Source: Labilibaculum sp. DW002 (lineage in GTDB: Bacteria > Bacteroidota > Bacteroidia > Bacteroidales > Marinifilaceae). Taken from it: a stretch of 64,000 nucleotides of DNA. Position numbers and translations under genes: made by a program. Location: contig NZ_JAKJSC010000008.1 in NCBI RefSeq assembly GCF_029029525.1, positions 1-64,000 on the forward strand, given 5' to 3'. The notes under the pieces are model-generated. The model did not search any database, was not told the DNA's origin, and worked only from the letters and a program-made list of their open reading frames with translations. Shown piece by piece: positions 1 to 7,207 of this stretch (the stretch's first letter is position 1; the number at the start of each line of letters is the position of its first letter).

Positions 1-349
1 CATTTTGTGATCGTCTTCACATTACGAGCCTAAGCATCTGAAAACGTGAGAGAAAAAATTTCAAAAAATATAAAATGAGCGAATGCCAAACTGTATTGCT
101 GAGATAAATTGCATTCGCTAACAATAGAAACAATTATCCATTAGGGATAGAAGCGATATCCTTTTGACGAGGAACGAGAGAAAAGATTTAGCGGATAGCC
201 CGACCAATTATCTATTAAAACAAATAGATAATTGGGAATGGCCAGATAAAAAATAGAAATTTTAGTCTTTTTAACTATCCATCGGAAAAGAAATTAGGTA
301 GATATATTATCTTCGTACGATAAAATTGTTTTAACACTTTAATTCTCTC
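1..349. other. Intergenic region with dispersed-repeat remnant and hairpin
   Basis: No convincing coding frame is visible. Positions about 145-205 carry a stretch with the core GCGGATAGCCC (191-201), whose reverse complement GGGCTATCCGC recurs near 3029 in another spacer. This resembles the dispersed intergenic elements I know from Bacteroidota genomes. It is followed immediately by a perfect 13-bp stem hairpin (204-235). The end of the region leads into the mannosyltransferase gene. Confidence 0.5.
204..235. repeat. Perfect 13-bp inverted repeat
   Basis: The arms CCAATTATCTATT (204-216) and AATAGATAATTGG (223-235) are exact complements around a 6-base loop. No T-run follows on either strand, so it is not a standard intrinsic terminator. 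It abuts the GCGGATAGCCC repeat core and may be part of that element. Confidence 0.7.
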
Positions 350-1081
350 ATGGTGACAAATCGTATTGTTATTATACCTACTTACAATGAAAAGGAAAAC
401 ATTGAAGCTATTGTAAGGAAGGTTTTTTCGCTGGATACCCCTTTTGATATTCTTGTTATAGAAGATAACTCGCCTGATGGGACTGCTGCTATTGTGAAAA
501 AGCTACAAAAAGAGTTTTCGCAGCTACATATTATAGAACGTAAGGGCAAACTTGGATTGGGTACGGCATATATTGCTGGATTTAAATGGGCATTGGAACA
601 CAATTATGAATATGTGTTTGAAATGGATGCTGATTTTTCGCACAACCCGGAAGATTTGGTACACCTATATAAGGCATGTTCGGAAAAAGGTGGTGATATG
701 GCCATTGGTTCTCGCTACGTTTCCGGTGTAAATGTTGTAAATTGGCCTATGGGTAGAGTATTGATGTCGTATTTTGCATCGAAATATGTTCGTATCGTTA
801 CTGGTATGAAGATTCATGATGCTACTGCGGGCTTTAAATGCTACACGAAAAAGGTACTTGAAACGATCGATTTGGATAAAATTCGATTTAAAGGCTATGC
901 TTTTCAGATAGAAATGAAATTTACCACATGGAAATTTGGCTTTACTATTATTGAAGTGCCGATTATTTTTACTGATAGAACCCAAGGAACCTCTAAAATG
1001 AGTGGTGGAATTTTTAATGAAGCTGTTTGGGGCGTGATTAAAATGAAATTGAGAAGCTTCTTCACCAAATACGAAAGATAG
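350..1081 (+). CDS. Polyprenol-phosphate mannosyltransferase (GT2 family)
   Basis: Family 2 glycosyltransferase of the dolichol-phosphate mannose synthase type, expected to move mannose or a similar sugar from a nucleotide sugar to a polyprenyl phosphate at the cytoplasmic membrane. The 243-residue protein opens with the nucleotide-binding strand IIPTYNEKENI. It carries the acidic motif DADFSHNPED near residue 95 and an RTQGTSKM segment near 210 typical of this family. There is no C-terminal membrane domain, so it is the short catalytic-only form. It lies 30 bp before dihydroorotase on the same strand. A mannosyltransferase next to pyrC is an arrangement I recall from other Bacteroidota. The exact donor and acceptor cannot be told from sequence. 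Confidence 0.85.
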   Translation: MVTNRIVIIPTYNEKENIEAIVRKVFSLDTPFDILVIEDNSPDGTAAIVKKLQKEFSQLHIIERKGKLGLGTAYIAGFKWALEHNYEYVFEMDADFSHNPEDLVHLYKACSEKGGDMAIGSRYVSGVNVVNWPMGRVLMSYFASKYVRIVTGMKIHDATAGFKCYTKKVLETIDLDKIRFKGYAFQIEMKFTTWKFGFTIIEVPIIFTDRTQGTSKMSGGIFNEAVWGVIKMKLRSFFTKYER

Positions 1082-1111
1082 ATTTACTATACTATATAAC
1101 TAAACAACCAA

Positions 1112-2452
1112 ATGTCAAGTATTCTTATAAAAAATGCCTTGATTATTAATGAAGGCAAAAAGTTTGCAGGAAGTGTTCTTGTAAAAGATCAGTTGATTGA
1201 AAAAATTTATACTTCAGCACCAGAAGTAACAGATCCTAATTGCAAGGTGATTGATGCTGGTGGAAGAATATTAATTCCTGGTGTAATCGACGATCAAGTT
1301 CATTTTCGTGATCCGGGAATGCCTCACAAAGGCGATATATTTACGGAATCGAGAGCAGCTGTGGCCGGAGGAACAACTTCATTTATGGACATGCCAAATG
1401 TAAAGCCTCAAACTCTTACACAAGAATTGCTTGCTGAACGATACAAACTGGGTGCTGAGAAATCTCTGGCTAACTACTCGTTCTATATGGGAGCTTCTAA
1501 CACGAATTTGGAAGAGGTTATTAAAACCAACCCTAAAGATGTTTGTGGTATTAAAATCTTTATGGGGTCGTCTACCGGAAATATGTTAGTTGATGATATC
1601 GATACGCTTTCTCAGATTTTCGAAAAAGCACCTTTGCTTATCGCAACACATTGCGAAGATTCACCAACAATTGATGCCAATCTTGAAACTTACCGTGAGA
1701 AATATGGTGATGACATCCCTATGGATTATCATGGTGAAATTCGATCGGCTGAAGCTTGTTACAAATCATCTTCAAAGGCAATTGAACTGGCTAAAAAATA
1801 CAACACTCGCTTGCATATCCTTCACCTTTCCAGTGGAATAGAAATGGATTTATTCGATAATAAGATTCCATCGAAGGATAAGCGAATCACTTCTGAAGTT
1901 TGTGTTCATCATCTAAGATTTAATGATTCAGATTATGCAGAAAGAAAAGCAAGAATCCGTTGGAATCCTGCCATTAAAACTGCTGATGATCAATCTAAAA
2001 TTTGGGAAGCTTTACTTGACGATCGTTTAGATGTTATTGCAACAGATCATGCGCCACATACAATTGAGGAAAAAGATGGCAACTATATGCAAGCTGCTGG
2101 CGGTGGACCATTGGTACAACACTCTCTTGTTTCTATGCTTGAATTTGCACACAAAGGTAAGCTGTCTGTTGAGAAAGTAATTGAAAAAATGTGTCATGCT
2201 CCTGCTGATGTGTTCCAGGTTGAAAAAAGAGGTTATATCCGTAAAGGTTACTTTGCAGACTTAGTTCTTTTATCAGAAGATGAATGGACAGTAAACAAAG
2301 AAAATATCCTATACAAATGCGCTTGGTCACCTTTCGAAGGCGATCGTTTCCATTATAAGGTAGATCAAACTTTTGTAAACGGACATTTGGCTTACGATAA
2401 TGGTCAATTTGATGAAAGTAATAAAGGAATGCGATTGAGTTTTGATAGATAG
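1112..2452 (+). CDS. pyrC: Dihydroorotase
   Basis: Zinc amidohydrolase that interconverts N-carbamoyl-aspartate and dihydroorotate in pyrimidine synthesis. At 446 residues it matches the long class I dihydroorotases. Visible metal and catalytic motifs are VHFRDPG (about residue 65), the GIKIFMGSSTGNML stretch with the lysine expected to be carbamylated (about 150), ATHCEDSP (about 178), LHILHLSS (about 235), and ATDHAPHT (about 310). All key residues are present. It follows the mannosyltransferase by 30 bp and precedes the lipoprotein by 28 bp, so the three are probably one transcript. Hydantoinase or allantoinase relatives are an alternative, but the motif set and length favour dihydroorotase. 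Confidence 0.9.
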   Translation: MSSILIKNALIINEGKKFAGSVLVKDQLIEKIYTSAPEVTDPNCKVIDAGGRILIPGVIDDQVHFRDPGMPHKGDIFTESRAAVAGGTTSFMDMPNVKPQTLTQELLAERYKLGAEKSLANYSFYMGASNTNLEEVIKTNPKDVCGIKIFMGSSTGNMLVDDIDTLSQIFEKAPLLIATHCEDSPTIDANLETYREKYGDDIPMDYHGEIRSAEACYKSSSKAIELAKKYNTRLHILHLSSGIEMDLFDNKIPSKDKRITSEVCVHHLRFNDSDYAERKARIRWNPAIKTADDQSKIWEALLDDRLDVIATDHAPHTIEEKDGNYMQAAGGGPLVQHSLVSMLEFAHKGKLSVEKVIEKMCHAPADVFQVEKRGYIRKGYFADLVLLSEDEWTVNKENILYKCAWSPFEGDRFHYKVDQTFVNGHLAYDNGQFDESNKGMRLSFDR

Positions 2453-2480
2453 ATCTTCTGAAAAATAACATTGTACTAAA

Positions 2481-2978
2481 ATGATAAAACGTAATAATAT
2501 ACTAACAGCTCTGATTTTTTCAGGGCTGTTTTTGTTTTCCTGCCAGCAGAAAGAGACAGTTAAAAACAATGAGCAAACGGGAATAAAAATAGCAAAGCCG
2601 ATTACTTATGAAGTTTTGGTAAAAAATCCGAATCCCGATGATGATTGGAAAACAGAGTGCTTGGCAAATACCGACACAAAAATATTGGTAGAGGACATTC
2701 TTAAAGCCGTAAAAAATGGAAATTTACCGGCCTTTGATTATTACGACAATCATGAATTATCAAAATCGGAAATTAAAGAAATCATTAAAGAAGGCAATTT
2801 AAGCGAGAACACGGCCAATATACAATTTGAAGAAGAATGGTATTGGGATAAAAACGAACTTGCCTTAAGCAAGAAGGTTAATAAAATAATGTTGGGCTAT
2901 GCTGTATACGATGGTAAAGGAGCTGTTCGTGGTTACAAGGCTAGTTTTGTGATTGATTTAAACTTGAATAAAAATTAA
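2481..2978 (+). CDS. Hypothetical lipoprotein
   Basis: 165-residue protein that I do not recognise. The N-terminus is a basic MIKR followed by a hydrophobic stretch and a lipobox ending FLFSC, with the lipidated Cys at about residue 21, so an outer- or inner-membrane lipoprotein is expected. The mature part is charged, without obvious repeats, and has a possible small beta-rich C-terminal half. It is the last gene of the mannosyltransferase-pyrC run. In many Bacteroidota this slot holds a DUF4296-type lipoprotein, but I cannot confirm that domain here. Confidence 0.6.
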   Translation: MIKRNNILTALIFSGLFLFSCQQKETVKNNEQTGIKIAKPITYEVLVKNPNPDDDWKTECLANTDTKILVEDILKAVKNGNLPAFDYYDNHELSKSEIKEIIKEGNLSENTANIQFEEEWYWDKNELALSKKVNKIMLGYAVYDGKGAVRGYKASFVIDLNLNKN

Positions 2979-3111
2979 CTATTTTAATTACTTAAGGCTT
3001 ATAAGTATTACAATCTATTTTTTGCATTGGGCTATCCGCCCAAACCCGACTTCATTTATTCATTAAAGCCTACTTTTATTTGTATTCATGATTTCCGCTT
3101 TGCTCCAATTG

Positions 3112-3254
3112 TTGGCTTGATCCAAAAAACGAAGCAAAAAAAATCAAGGCTGCTTTTTAAATACCTTTCTTATCTGCCTCATGCTTAAGTGCGGCCAGGT
3201 GATCTTCGAACAATCCCGATAGCTATCGGGACTAAGCTTCCCGGTCTTACTAAA
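3112..3254 (+). repeat. Dispersed intergenic repeat, copy 1
   Basis: Shares blocks in the same order with 5892-6016: a TTGGCTT...CCAAAAA(A)CGAAGC block, an A-run then TCAAGGCT, CTTAAGTGCGGCC, GTGATCTTCGAACAA, and CGGTCTTACTAA. This copy has an extra TCCCGATAGCTATCGGGA palindrome between the last two blocks. It is non-coding in both copies, and the element family is not one I can name. Confidence 0.7.
3214..3231. repeat. 18-bp perfect palindrome
   Basis: TCCCGATAGCTATCGGGA equals its own reverse complement. It interrupts repeat copy 1 and is absent from copy 2, which suggests a separate small palindromic element inserted into the repeat. Confidence 0.7.
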
Positions 3255-3478
3255 TCTTAGAGGCAAAACAAAAACTCTTTAAAATAAATGCCACTTAACG
3301 TGTGCCTTATACAATATTCCTTTATAGGATCACACACTATTAAAACGTCTAAATAAATTTAGTAAAAGCTTTTTTCAGAAACGTTTAGGACGCGATTGAT
3401 TTTCCATCTATTTTTGCACAAAATATTTGAGTCTCGAACATTCTTGATTCTTGATCCTTTAAACTTGACACTTAAAGA

Positions 3479-4420
3479 ATGAAAGTACTATTTATAGATT
3501 CTACCCATCCAAGATTGATGGAGATGCTTGTTGAAGCAGGATTTGATTGCACTTATGCTCCAGAAAAAAACAAGGAAGAGCTTTTAGAGATATTTCCTGA
3601 GTTTGATGGTTTTATTATCCGAAGTAAGTTTAAGCTGAATAAGGAAGAATTAGATCAGGCGGCAAACTTAAAATTTATAGGACGCGTTGGTGCCGGTCTT
3701 GAAAATATAGATGTGCCATACGCCGAAAGCAAAGGAATTACTTGTTTTAATGCCCCGGAAGGTAATCGCGATGCCGTGGGAGAACATGCACTTGGTATGC
3801 TTCTTTGCTTATTCAACAACCTATACCGATGTAACACTGAAGTTGGCATGGGAATGTGGCGTAGAGAAGAAAATCGAGGATTGGAAATAAAAGGTAAAAC
3901 TGTCGGAATTATTGGTTATGGTAATATGGGAAATGCCTTTGCTCAACGCCTTAAAGGTTTTGGTTGTAAAGTAATTGCTTACGACAAATACAAATTCGAT
4001 TATACCGACGAGTATTGCGAAGAAAAACAATTGCAAGATCTTTTCGACAATTGTGATATTCTAAGTCTTCATATACCTCAAACCGAAGAAACCATGTTTA
4101 TGGTAAATGAAGAATTCATAGCTAAGTTCAAGAAACCTTTCTTTCTTATTAACACAGCTCGTGGAAAAATTGTAAGAATTTCTGACTTAGTTAAACATCT
4201 AAAAACGGGTCAGGTTCGTGGCGCTTGTCTCGATGTTTTAGAATACGAGAAAACTTCTTTCGAAGATTTACATGCCAATGAACTTCCTGATGATTTCAAA
4301 TATTTAATTGATGCTGAGAATGTCTTATTAAGCCCGCACGTTGGTGGCTGGACACATGAATCAAACATTAAATTATCAGAAGTTACAGCTCAAAAGATCA
4401 TTGATGAATTTGGGAAGTAA
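3479..4420 (+). CDS. D-2-hydroxyacid dehydrogenase (phosphoglycerate dehydrogenase-like)
   Basis: NAD-dependent oxidoreductase of the D-isomer 2-hydroxyacid dehydrogenase family. The 313 residues show a substrate-binding half, then the Rossmann motif GIIGYGNMG (about 142-150). The catalytic set follows: Arg in INTARG (about 224), an acidic residue in the LDVLEYE segment, and His in SPHVGGWTHES (about 285). There is no C-terminal ACT domain, so this is the short form, unlike E. coli SerA. It stands alone on the plus strand and ends at a strong bidirectional terminator. The substrate could be 3-phosphoglycerate or another 2-hydroxyacid; nearby genes do not decide. Confidence 0.8.
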   Translation: MKVLFIDSTHPRLMEMLVEAGFDCTYAPEKNKEELLEIFPEFDGFIIRSKFKLNKEELDQAANLKFIGRVGAGLENIDVPYAESKGITCFNAPEGNRDAVGEHALGMLLCLFNNLYRCNTEVGMGMWRREENRGLEIKGKTVGIIGYGNMGNAFAQRLKGFGCKVIAYDKYKFDYTDEYCEEKQLQDLFDNCDILSLHIPQTEETMFMVNEEFIAKFKKPFFLINTARGKIVRISDLVKHLKTGQVRGACLDVLEYEKTSFEDLHANELPDDFKYLIDAENVLLSPHVGGWTHESNIKLSEVTAQKIIDEFGK

Positions 4421-4438
4421 TCTCCATTAAAATAAAAC

Positions 4439-4471
4439 AAAGCCTCAATTCGAAAACGAATTGAGGCTTTT
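4439..4471. terminator. Bidirectional terminator
   Basis: AAAGCCTCAATTCG and CGAATTGAGGCTTT form a 14-bp stem around AAAA, flanked by A and T runs. It sits between the convergent dehydrogenase and the minus-strand hypothetical. Confidence 0.9.
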
Positions 4472-4494
4472 GCAATTATATAGGTGCGACCAAA

Positions 4495-5133
4495 TTATAA
4501 AATTAAATTCGGTTCATTTTCACGAATCACGTAAGTTCTAATTTTTTCAACAAATTTAAACAGTATTTCAATCTTCTCTGGTTCCTCAAACCAATCTTGC
4601 GTTGTATAGATTCCAAAATGAGATTCTTCCTTTAGTTCAGGAACAAAACTCACATCAACACCATTAATACCGACCCTTAAACGCAAATCAAATTCCAGAG
4701 CATTTTTAATTATTTCTTGCACTCTCGTATTTGTGAAAATTCGATCGGCTCCAGTCAATTGATATTTTTCAAAAACTACCTTAGAATCGAAATTTTGACT
4801 TCCAGTTTTATTATTCTCATTGTTAGAGAAAAAGTTCAATTTATCGGTAATGAACTTCTTACGAATACTAATTTTTGTTGACTTAGAAACTGGTAAAGAG
4901 AAAAATACCCCACTACAATGCGCTATTCCACTAACATTTTTAGGATCAGAAAAGCAAGTAAAGAAAGTATTACTGTTAGGATGATTCTTAATGTATACTA
5001 ATCTTTTATGATACACAATTGGCTGCATAGCATTTGACGAGTAGGCATCCTCTGAAGATTTAATATCTCGCCCTGTACTTTTTGCAAAATCTTGCAATTT
5101 CTGAATACTTGATTTTTCCCCTTCCATAAACAA
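4495..5133 (-). CDS. Hypothetical protein
   Basis: 212-residue protein without a signal peptide or membrane segment, and I do not recognise the family. It alternates predicted strands and helices. A central basic segment (KISIRKKFITDK) is followed by a Ser/Asn-rich linker of about 15 residues and then a compact C-terminal half. The overall style faintly resembles DUF3137-like proteins, but this is only an impression. ATG codons at residues 1 and 3 are both possible starts. It has its own spacer on each side, so it is probably monocistronic. Confidence 0.55.
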   Translation of the reverse strand: MFMEGEKSSIQKLQDFAKSTGRDIKSSEDAYSSNAMQPIVYHKRLVYIKNHPNSNTFFTCFSDPKNVSGIAHCSGVFFSLPVSKSTKISIRKKFITDKLNFFSNNENNKTGSQNFDSKVVFEKYQLTGADRIFTNTRVQEIIKNALEFDLRLRVGINGVDVSFVPELKEESHFGIYTTQDWFEEPEKIEILFKFVEKIRTYVIRENEPNLIL

Positions 5134-5223
5134 TGATTCTAATATTAATTTGCTTTCAATGACTTACAACAATCAAAGGATTAATTTAGCATAAAAACAT
5201 TTTAGAATCAAAACACATAAGAA

Positions 5224-5763
5224 CTAGAAACCGTAAGCCATACCTAATCCAAAGTAGTGATAAGCCTCATCGGTTAGTTCAATTTCCGATTCCATAATTA
5301 CAGACCATCCATTTCCTATTGAAACTCTGATACCAATTGGCACCCACAATGGAATTGTTGTTTCATCACCAAAGTTGATGTCCATGTCTAAACCAGTAAT
5401 TAGTTTTGTTCCTGATGTTAGTGGTATTGTAATATTTGCTGTTCCATCGAAACAAAAATCATGGAAATGATGCGCTCCTGCCGACAAGGATAGATTTTTG
5501 CTGATACCAAATTCAAGATCACCACCATAATAGTTTACATCTCCAAAGGCACCAATTTTTGCTCCAAGATCAACGTTTCGTCCAATACCTACGCCAGCAT
5601 GAAAAAACATCAAAAACTCTGTATTTCCATCATACACAAACATAGAAGGTTCAAAACCAATTGCTGCTTCTCCACTTCTTAATACTCCAGATGTGTTAAA
5701 AACTTGCGCGTTTCCCACTATTGCAATAAATATCAAACTCAATAATATTATTCTTCTCTTCAT
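5224..5763 (-). CDS. Predicted outer-membrane beta-barrel protein
   Basis: 179-residue exported protein. A signal peptide is clear (MKRRIILLSLIFIAIVGNAQ, cleavage expected after NAQ). The rest alternates short amphipathic strands rich in Gly, Phe and Tyr, such as GAGVGIGRNVDLGAKIG-like segments. The chain ends in the aromatic ...YGF expected of barrels handled by the BAM machinery. Length suits an eight-strand barrel. No catalytic motif or recognised ligand site is visible, and neighbours give no functional hint. Confidence 0.6.
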   Translation of the reverse strand: MKRRIILLSLIFIAIVGNAQVFNTSGVLRSGEAAIGFEPSMFVYDGNTEFLMFFHAGVGIGRNVDLGAKIGAFGDVNYYGGDLEFGISKNLSLSAGAHHFHDFCFDGTANITIPLTSGTKLITGLDMDINFGDETTIPLWVPIGIRVSIGNGWSVIMESEIELTDEAYHYFGLGMAYGF

Positions 5764-5891
5764 AAGTCCTCTTTAAATTATTATCTAGAAACTAAGGAAT
5801 GACCTATAATATTGTATTTAAAAGGACATTTTATAATTCGAGCCGTAAGGCTTTTACTTTTACCTTTTAGAGCCAGAGAGGCTCTTCATTT

Positions 5892-6016
5892 TTGGCTTAA
5901 CCCAAAAACGAAGCAAAAAACTCAAGGCTACTTAAAAAATATCATCCAAATTCTTGTAATACTTAAGTGCGGCCGAGTGATCTTCGAACAAGTTCTCAGC
6001 TTCTCGGTCTTACTAA
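5892..6016 (+). repeat. Dispersed intergenic repeat, copy 2
   Basis: Same block order as 3112-3254 and the same orientation, but slightly shorter and without the internal TCCCGATAGC palindrome. Both copies lie in spacers, about 2.6 kb apart. Confidence 0.7.
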
Positions 6017-6109
6017 AGCTTTACTTCAATTCAGATAACATTTCTTAAAATGCCAGTACAATAGTATGTACATTATCTTTATTTTAATACACCATATTAT
6101 AAAATAAAA

Positions 6110-6136
6110 ATCCCTGCTCCAATCAGGAACAGGGAT
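6110..6136 (-). terminator. Terminator of the methionine operon
   Basis: Read on the minus strand, ATCCCTGTTCC pairs with GGAGCAGGGAT (11 bp with one G-U) around the loop TGATT, followed by TTTTTATTTTAT. It lies 57 bp after the metF stop codon. Confidence 0.9.
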
Positions 6137-6192
6137 CAAAATATTTTATTAGACTCTTATAGGTACTTCGAACGCTGTCAGGTCAATAATTA

Positions 6193-7152
6193 CTAATAAA
6201 TAGCTTTTGCGATATCTCGAACACAATTCGATGCCATTAAGGTATAAAAATGTAATGAAGGAACTCCATGTTTTATCAATTCTTTTGATTGATGAATTCC
6301 CCATTCTGTTCCAAGCTCTTTCACTTGTTCGTTCGTTTTACATTTGCGAACCTCAGCAGCTAATGCTTCGGGAATATCAACTTTAAAAACCTGAGGTAAT
6401 AAATTCAACTGACTAAGTGCAGAGATTGGTTTTATTCCCGGAATTAAAGGCACTGTTATCCCAGCTTCACGAATTTTCTTCTCAAACTCGAAAAACTTTT
6501 GATTATCGAAAAACATTTGTGTGACTATATAGTCAGCCCCGGCATCAACTTTCTTCTTAAGGTGATAGATGTCAGAATCCAAATTTGGAGCTTCTTCATG
6601 CTTTTCAGGATATCCAGCTACGCCAAAAGAAAAAGGAGAATCAAAAGCTTCAGTTTGAGTTCCATCCAAATACTCTCCTTTATTAATTTGATTTACCTGA
6701 TTAATCAAATCAATCGCATATTTGTGCTCTCCCTCAATTGGAATAAAACCATGACGAGGTGAAGAATCTCCACGAAGTAATAACAAATCAGTTATCCCAA
6801 GAAAATTCAAGTCAATCAAAGCATTCTCGGTTTCCTCAGGTGTAAATCCTTGGCAAATAACATGAGGTACAACTGTTAACTTATATTTATTTTTAATTGC
6901 AGCAGCAACGGCAACCGTCCCTGGTCGTTTATTAGTCAGTTTCTTTTGAAAAGTTCCATTAGCAGATTCTGAGAAAATCACCTCATCGCAATGTGACGTA
7001 ATATTTATATACTTAGGATCAAACTCTTTAAGCATATCAATAGTATTGAATACTTTGTAGATACTATTTCCTTTACGAGGAGGCAAAAGCTCAAAAGAAA
7101 AATGTGTGGTCTTATTTTCTATGGCCTGGTTGATATGATCAATTACTTTCAT
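6193..7152 (-). CDS. metF: 5,10-methylenetetrahydrofolate reductase
   Basis: FAD-dependent enzyme reducing methylenetetrahydrofolate to 5-methyltetrahydrofolate, the methyl donor for MetH. 319 residues, close to the usual bacterial size. Visible features include the N-terminal strand with FELLPPRKG (about 20), TSHCDEV (about 53), LLLLRGDSSP (about 123), and TQMFFDNQKF (about 211). It is the last gene of the six-gene methionine operon, 55 bp after metH, and is followed by a strong terminator. Regulation is expected through the SAM riboswitch 9 kb upstream on the same transcript, unless an internal promoter exists. Confidence 0.95.
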   Translation of the reverse strand: MKVIDHINQAIENKTTHFSFELLPPRKGNSIYKVFNTIDMLKEFDPKYINITSHCDEVIFSESANGTFQKKLTNKRPGTVAVAAAIKNKYKLTVVPHVICQGFTPEETENALIDLNFLGITDLLLLRGDSSPRHGFIPIEGEHKYAIDLINQVNQINKGEYLDGTQTEAFDSPFSFGVAGYPEKHEEAPNLDSDIYHLKKKVDAGADYIVTQMFFDNQKFFEFEKKIREAGITVPLIPGIKPISALSQLNLLPQVFKVDIPEALAAEVRKCKTNEQVKELGTEWGIHQSKELIKHGVPSLHFYTLMASNCVRDIAKAIY

Positions 7153-7207
7153 TGGTTTTAGTTAGATATAAGCTTCGAGACAGAAATCTCAATCCTTATT
7201 ATTGATA

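Larger units (their letters stand above)
2979..3478. other. 500-bp spacer with dispersed repeat
   Basis: I find no plausible gene. It holds a GGGCTATCCGC core (about 3029-3039), one copy of the dispersed repeat (3112-3254), an 18-bp perfect palindrome inside that copy (3214-3231), and degenerate ttcttgatcc-like short repeats just before the dehydrogenase (3430-3475). Confidence 0.6.
5764..6192. other. 429-bp spacer with repeat copy and operon terminator
   Basis: No supportable gene. It holds the second copy of the dispersed repeat (5892-6016) and the terminator of the methionine operon (6110-6136). The short open frame across 5812-6048 lies inside the repeat and does not look like protein. 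Confidence 0.6.

Noticed and set aside
5812-6048. Plus-strand 78-residue ORF
   Set aside because: It lies on the dispersed repeat and has no protein-like composition or homologue that I recognise; the other repeat copy does not keep the frame.
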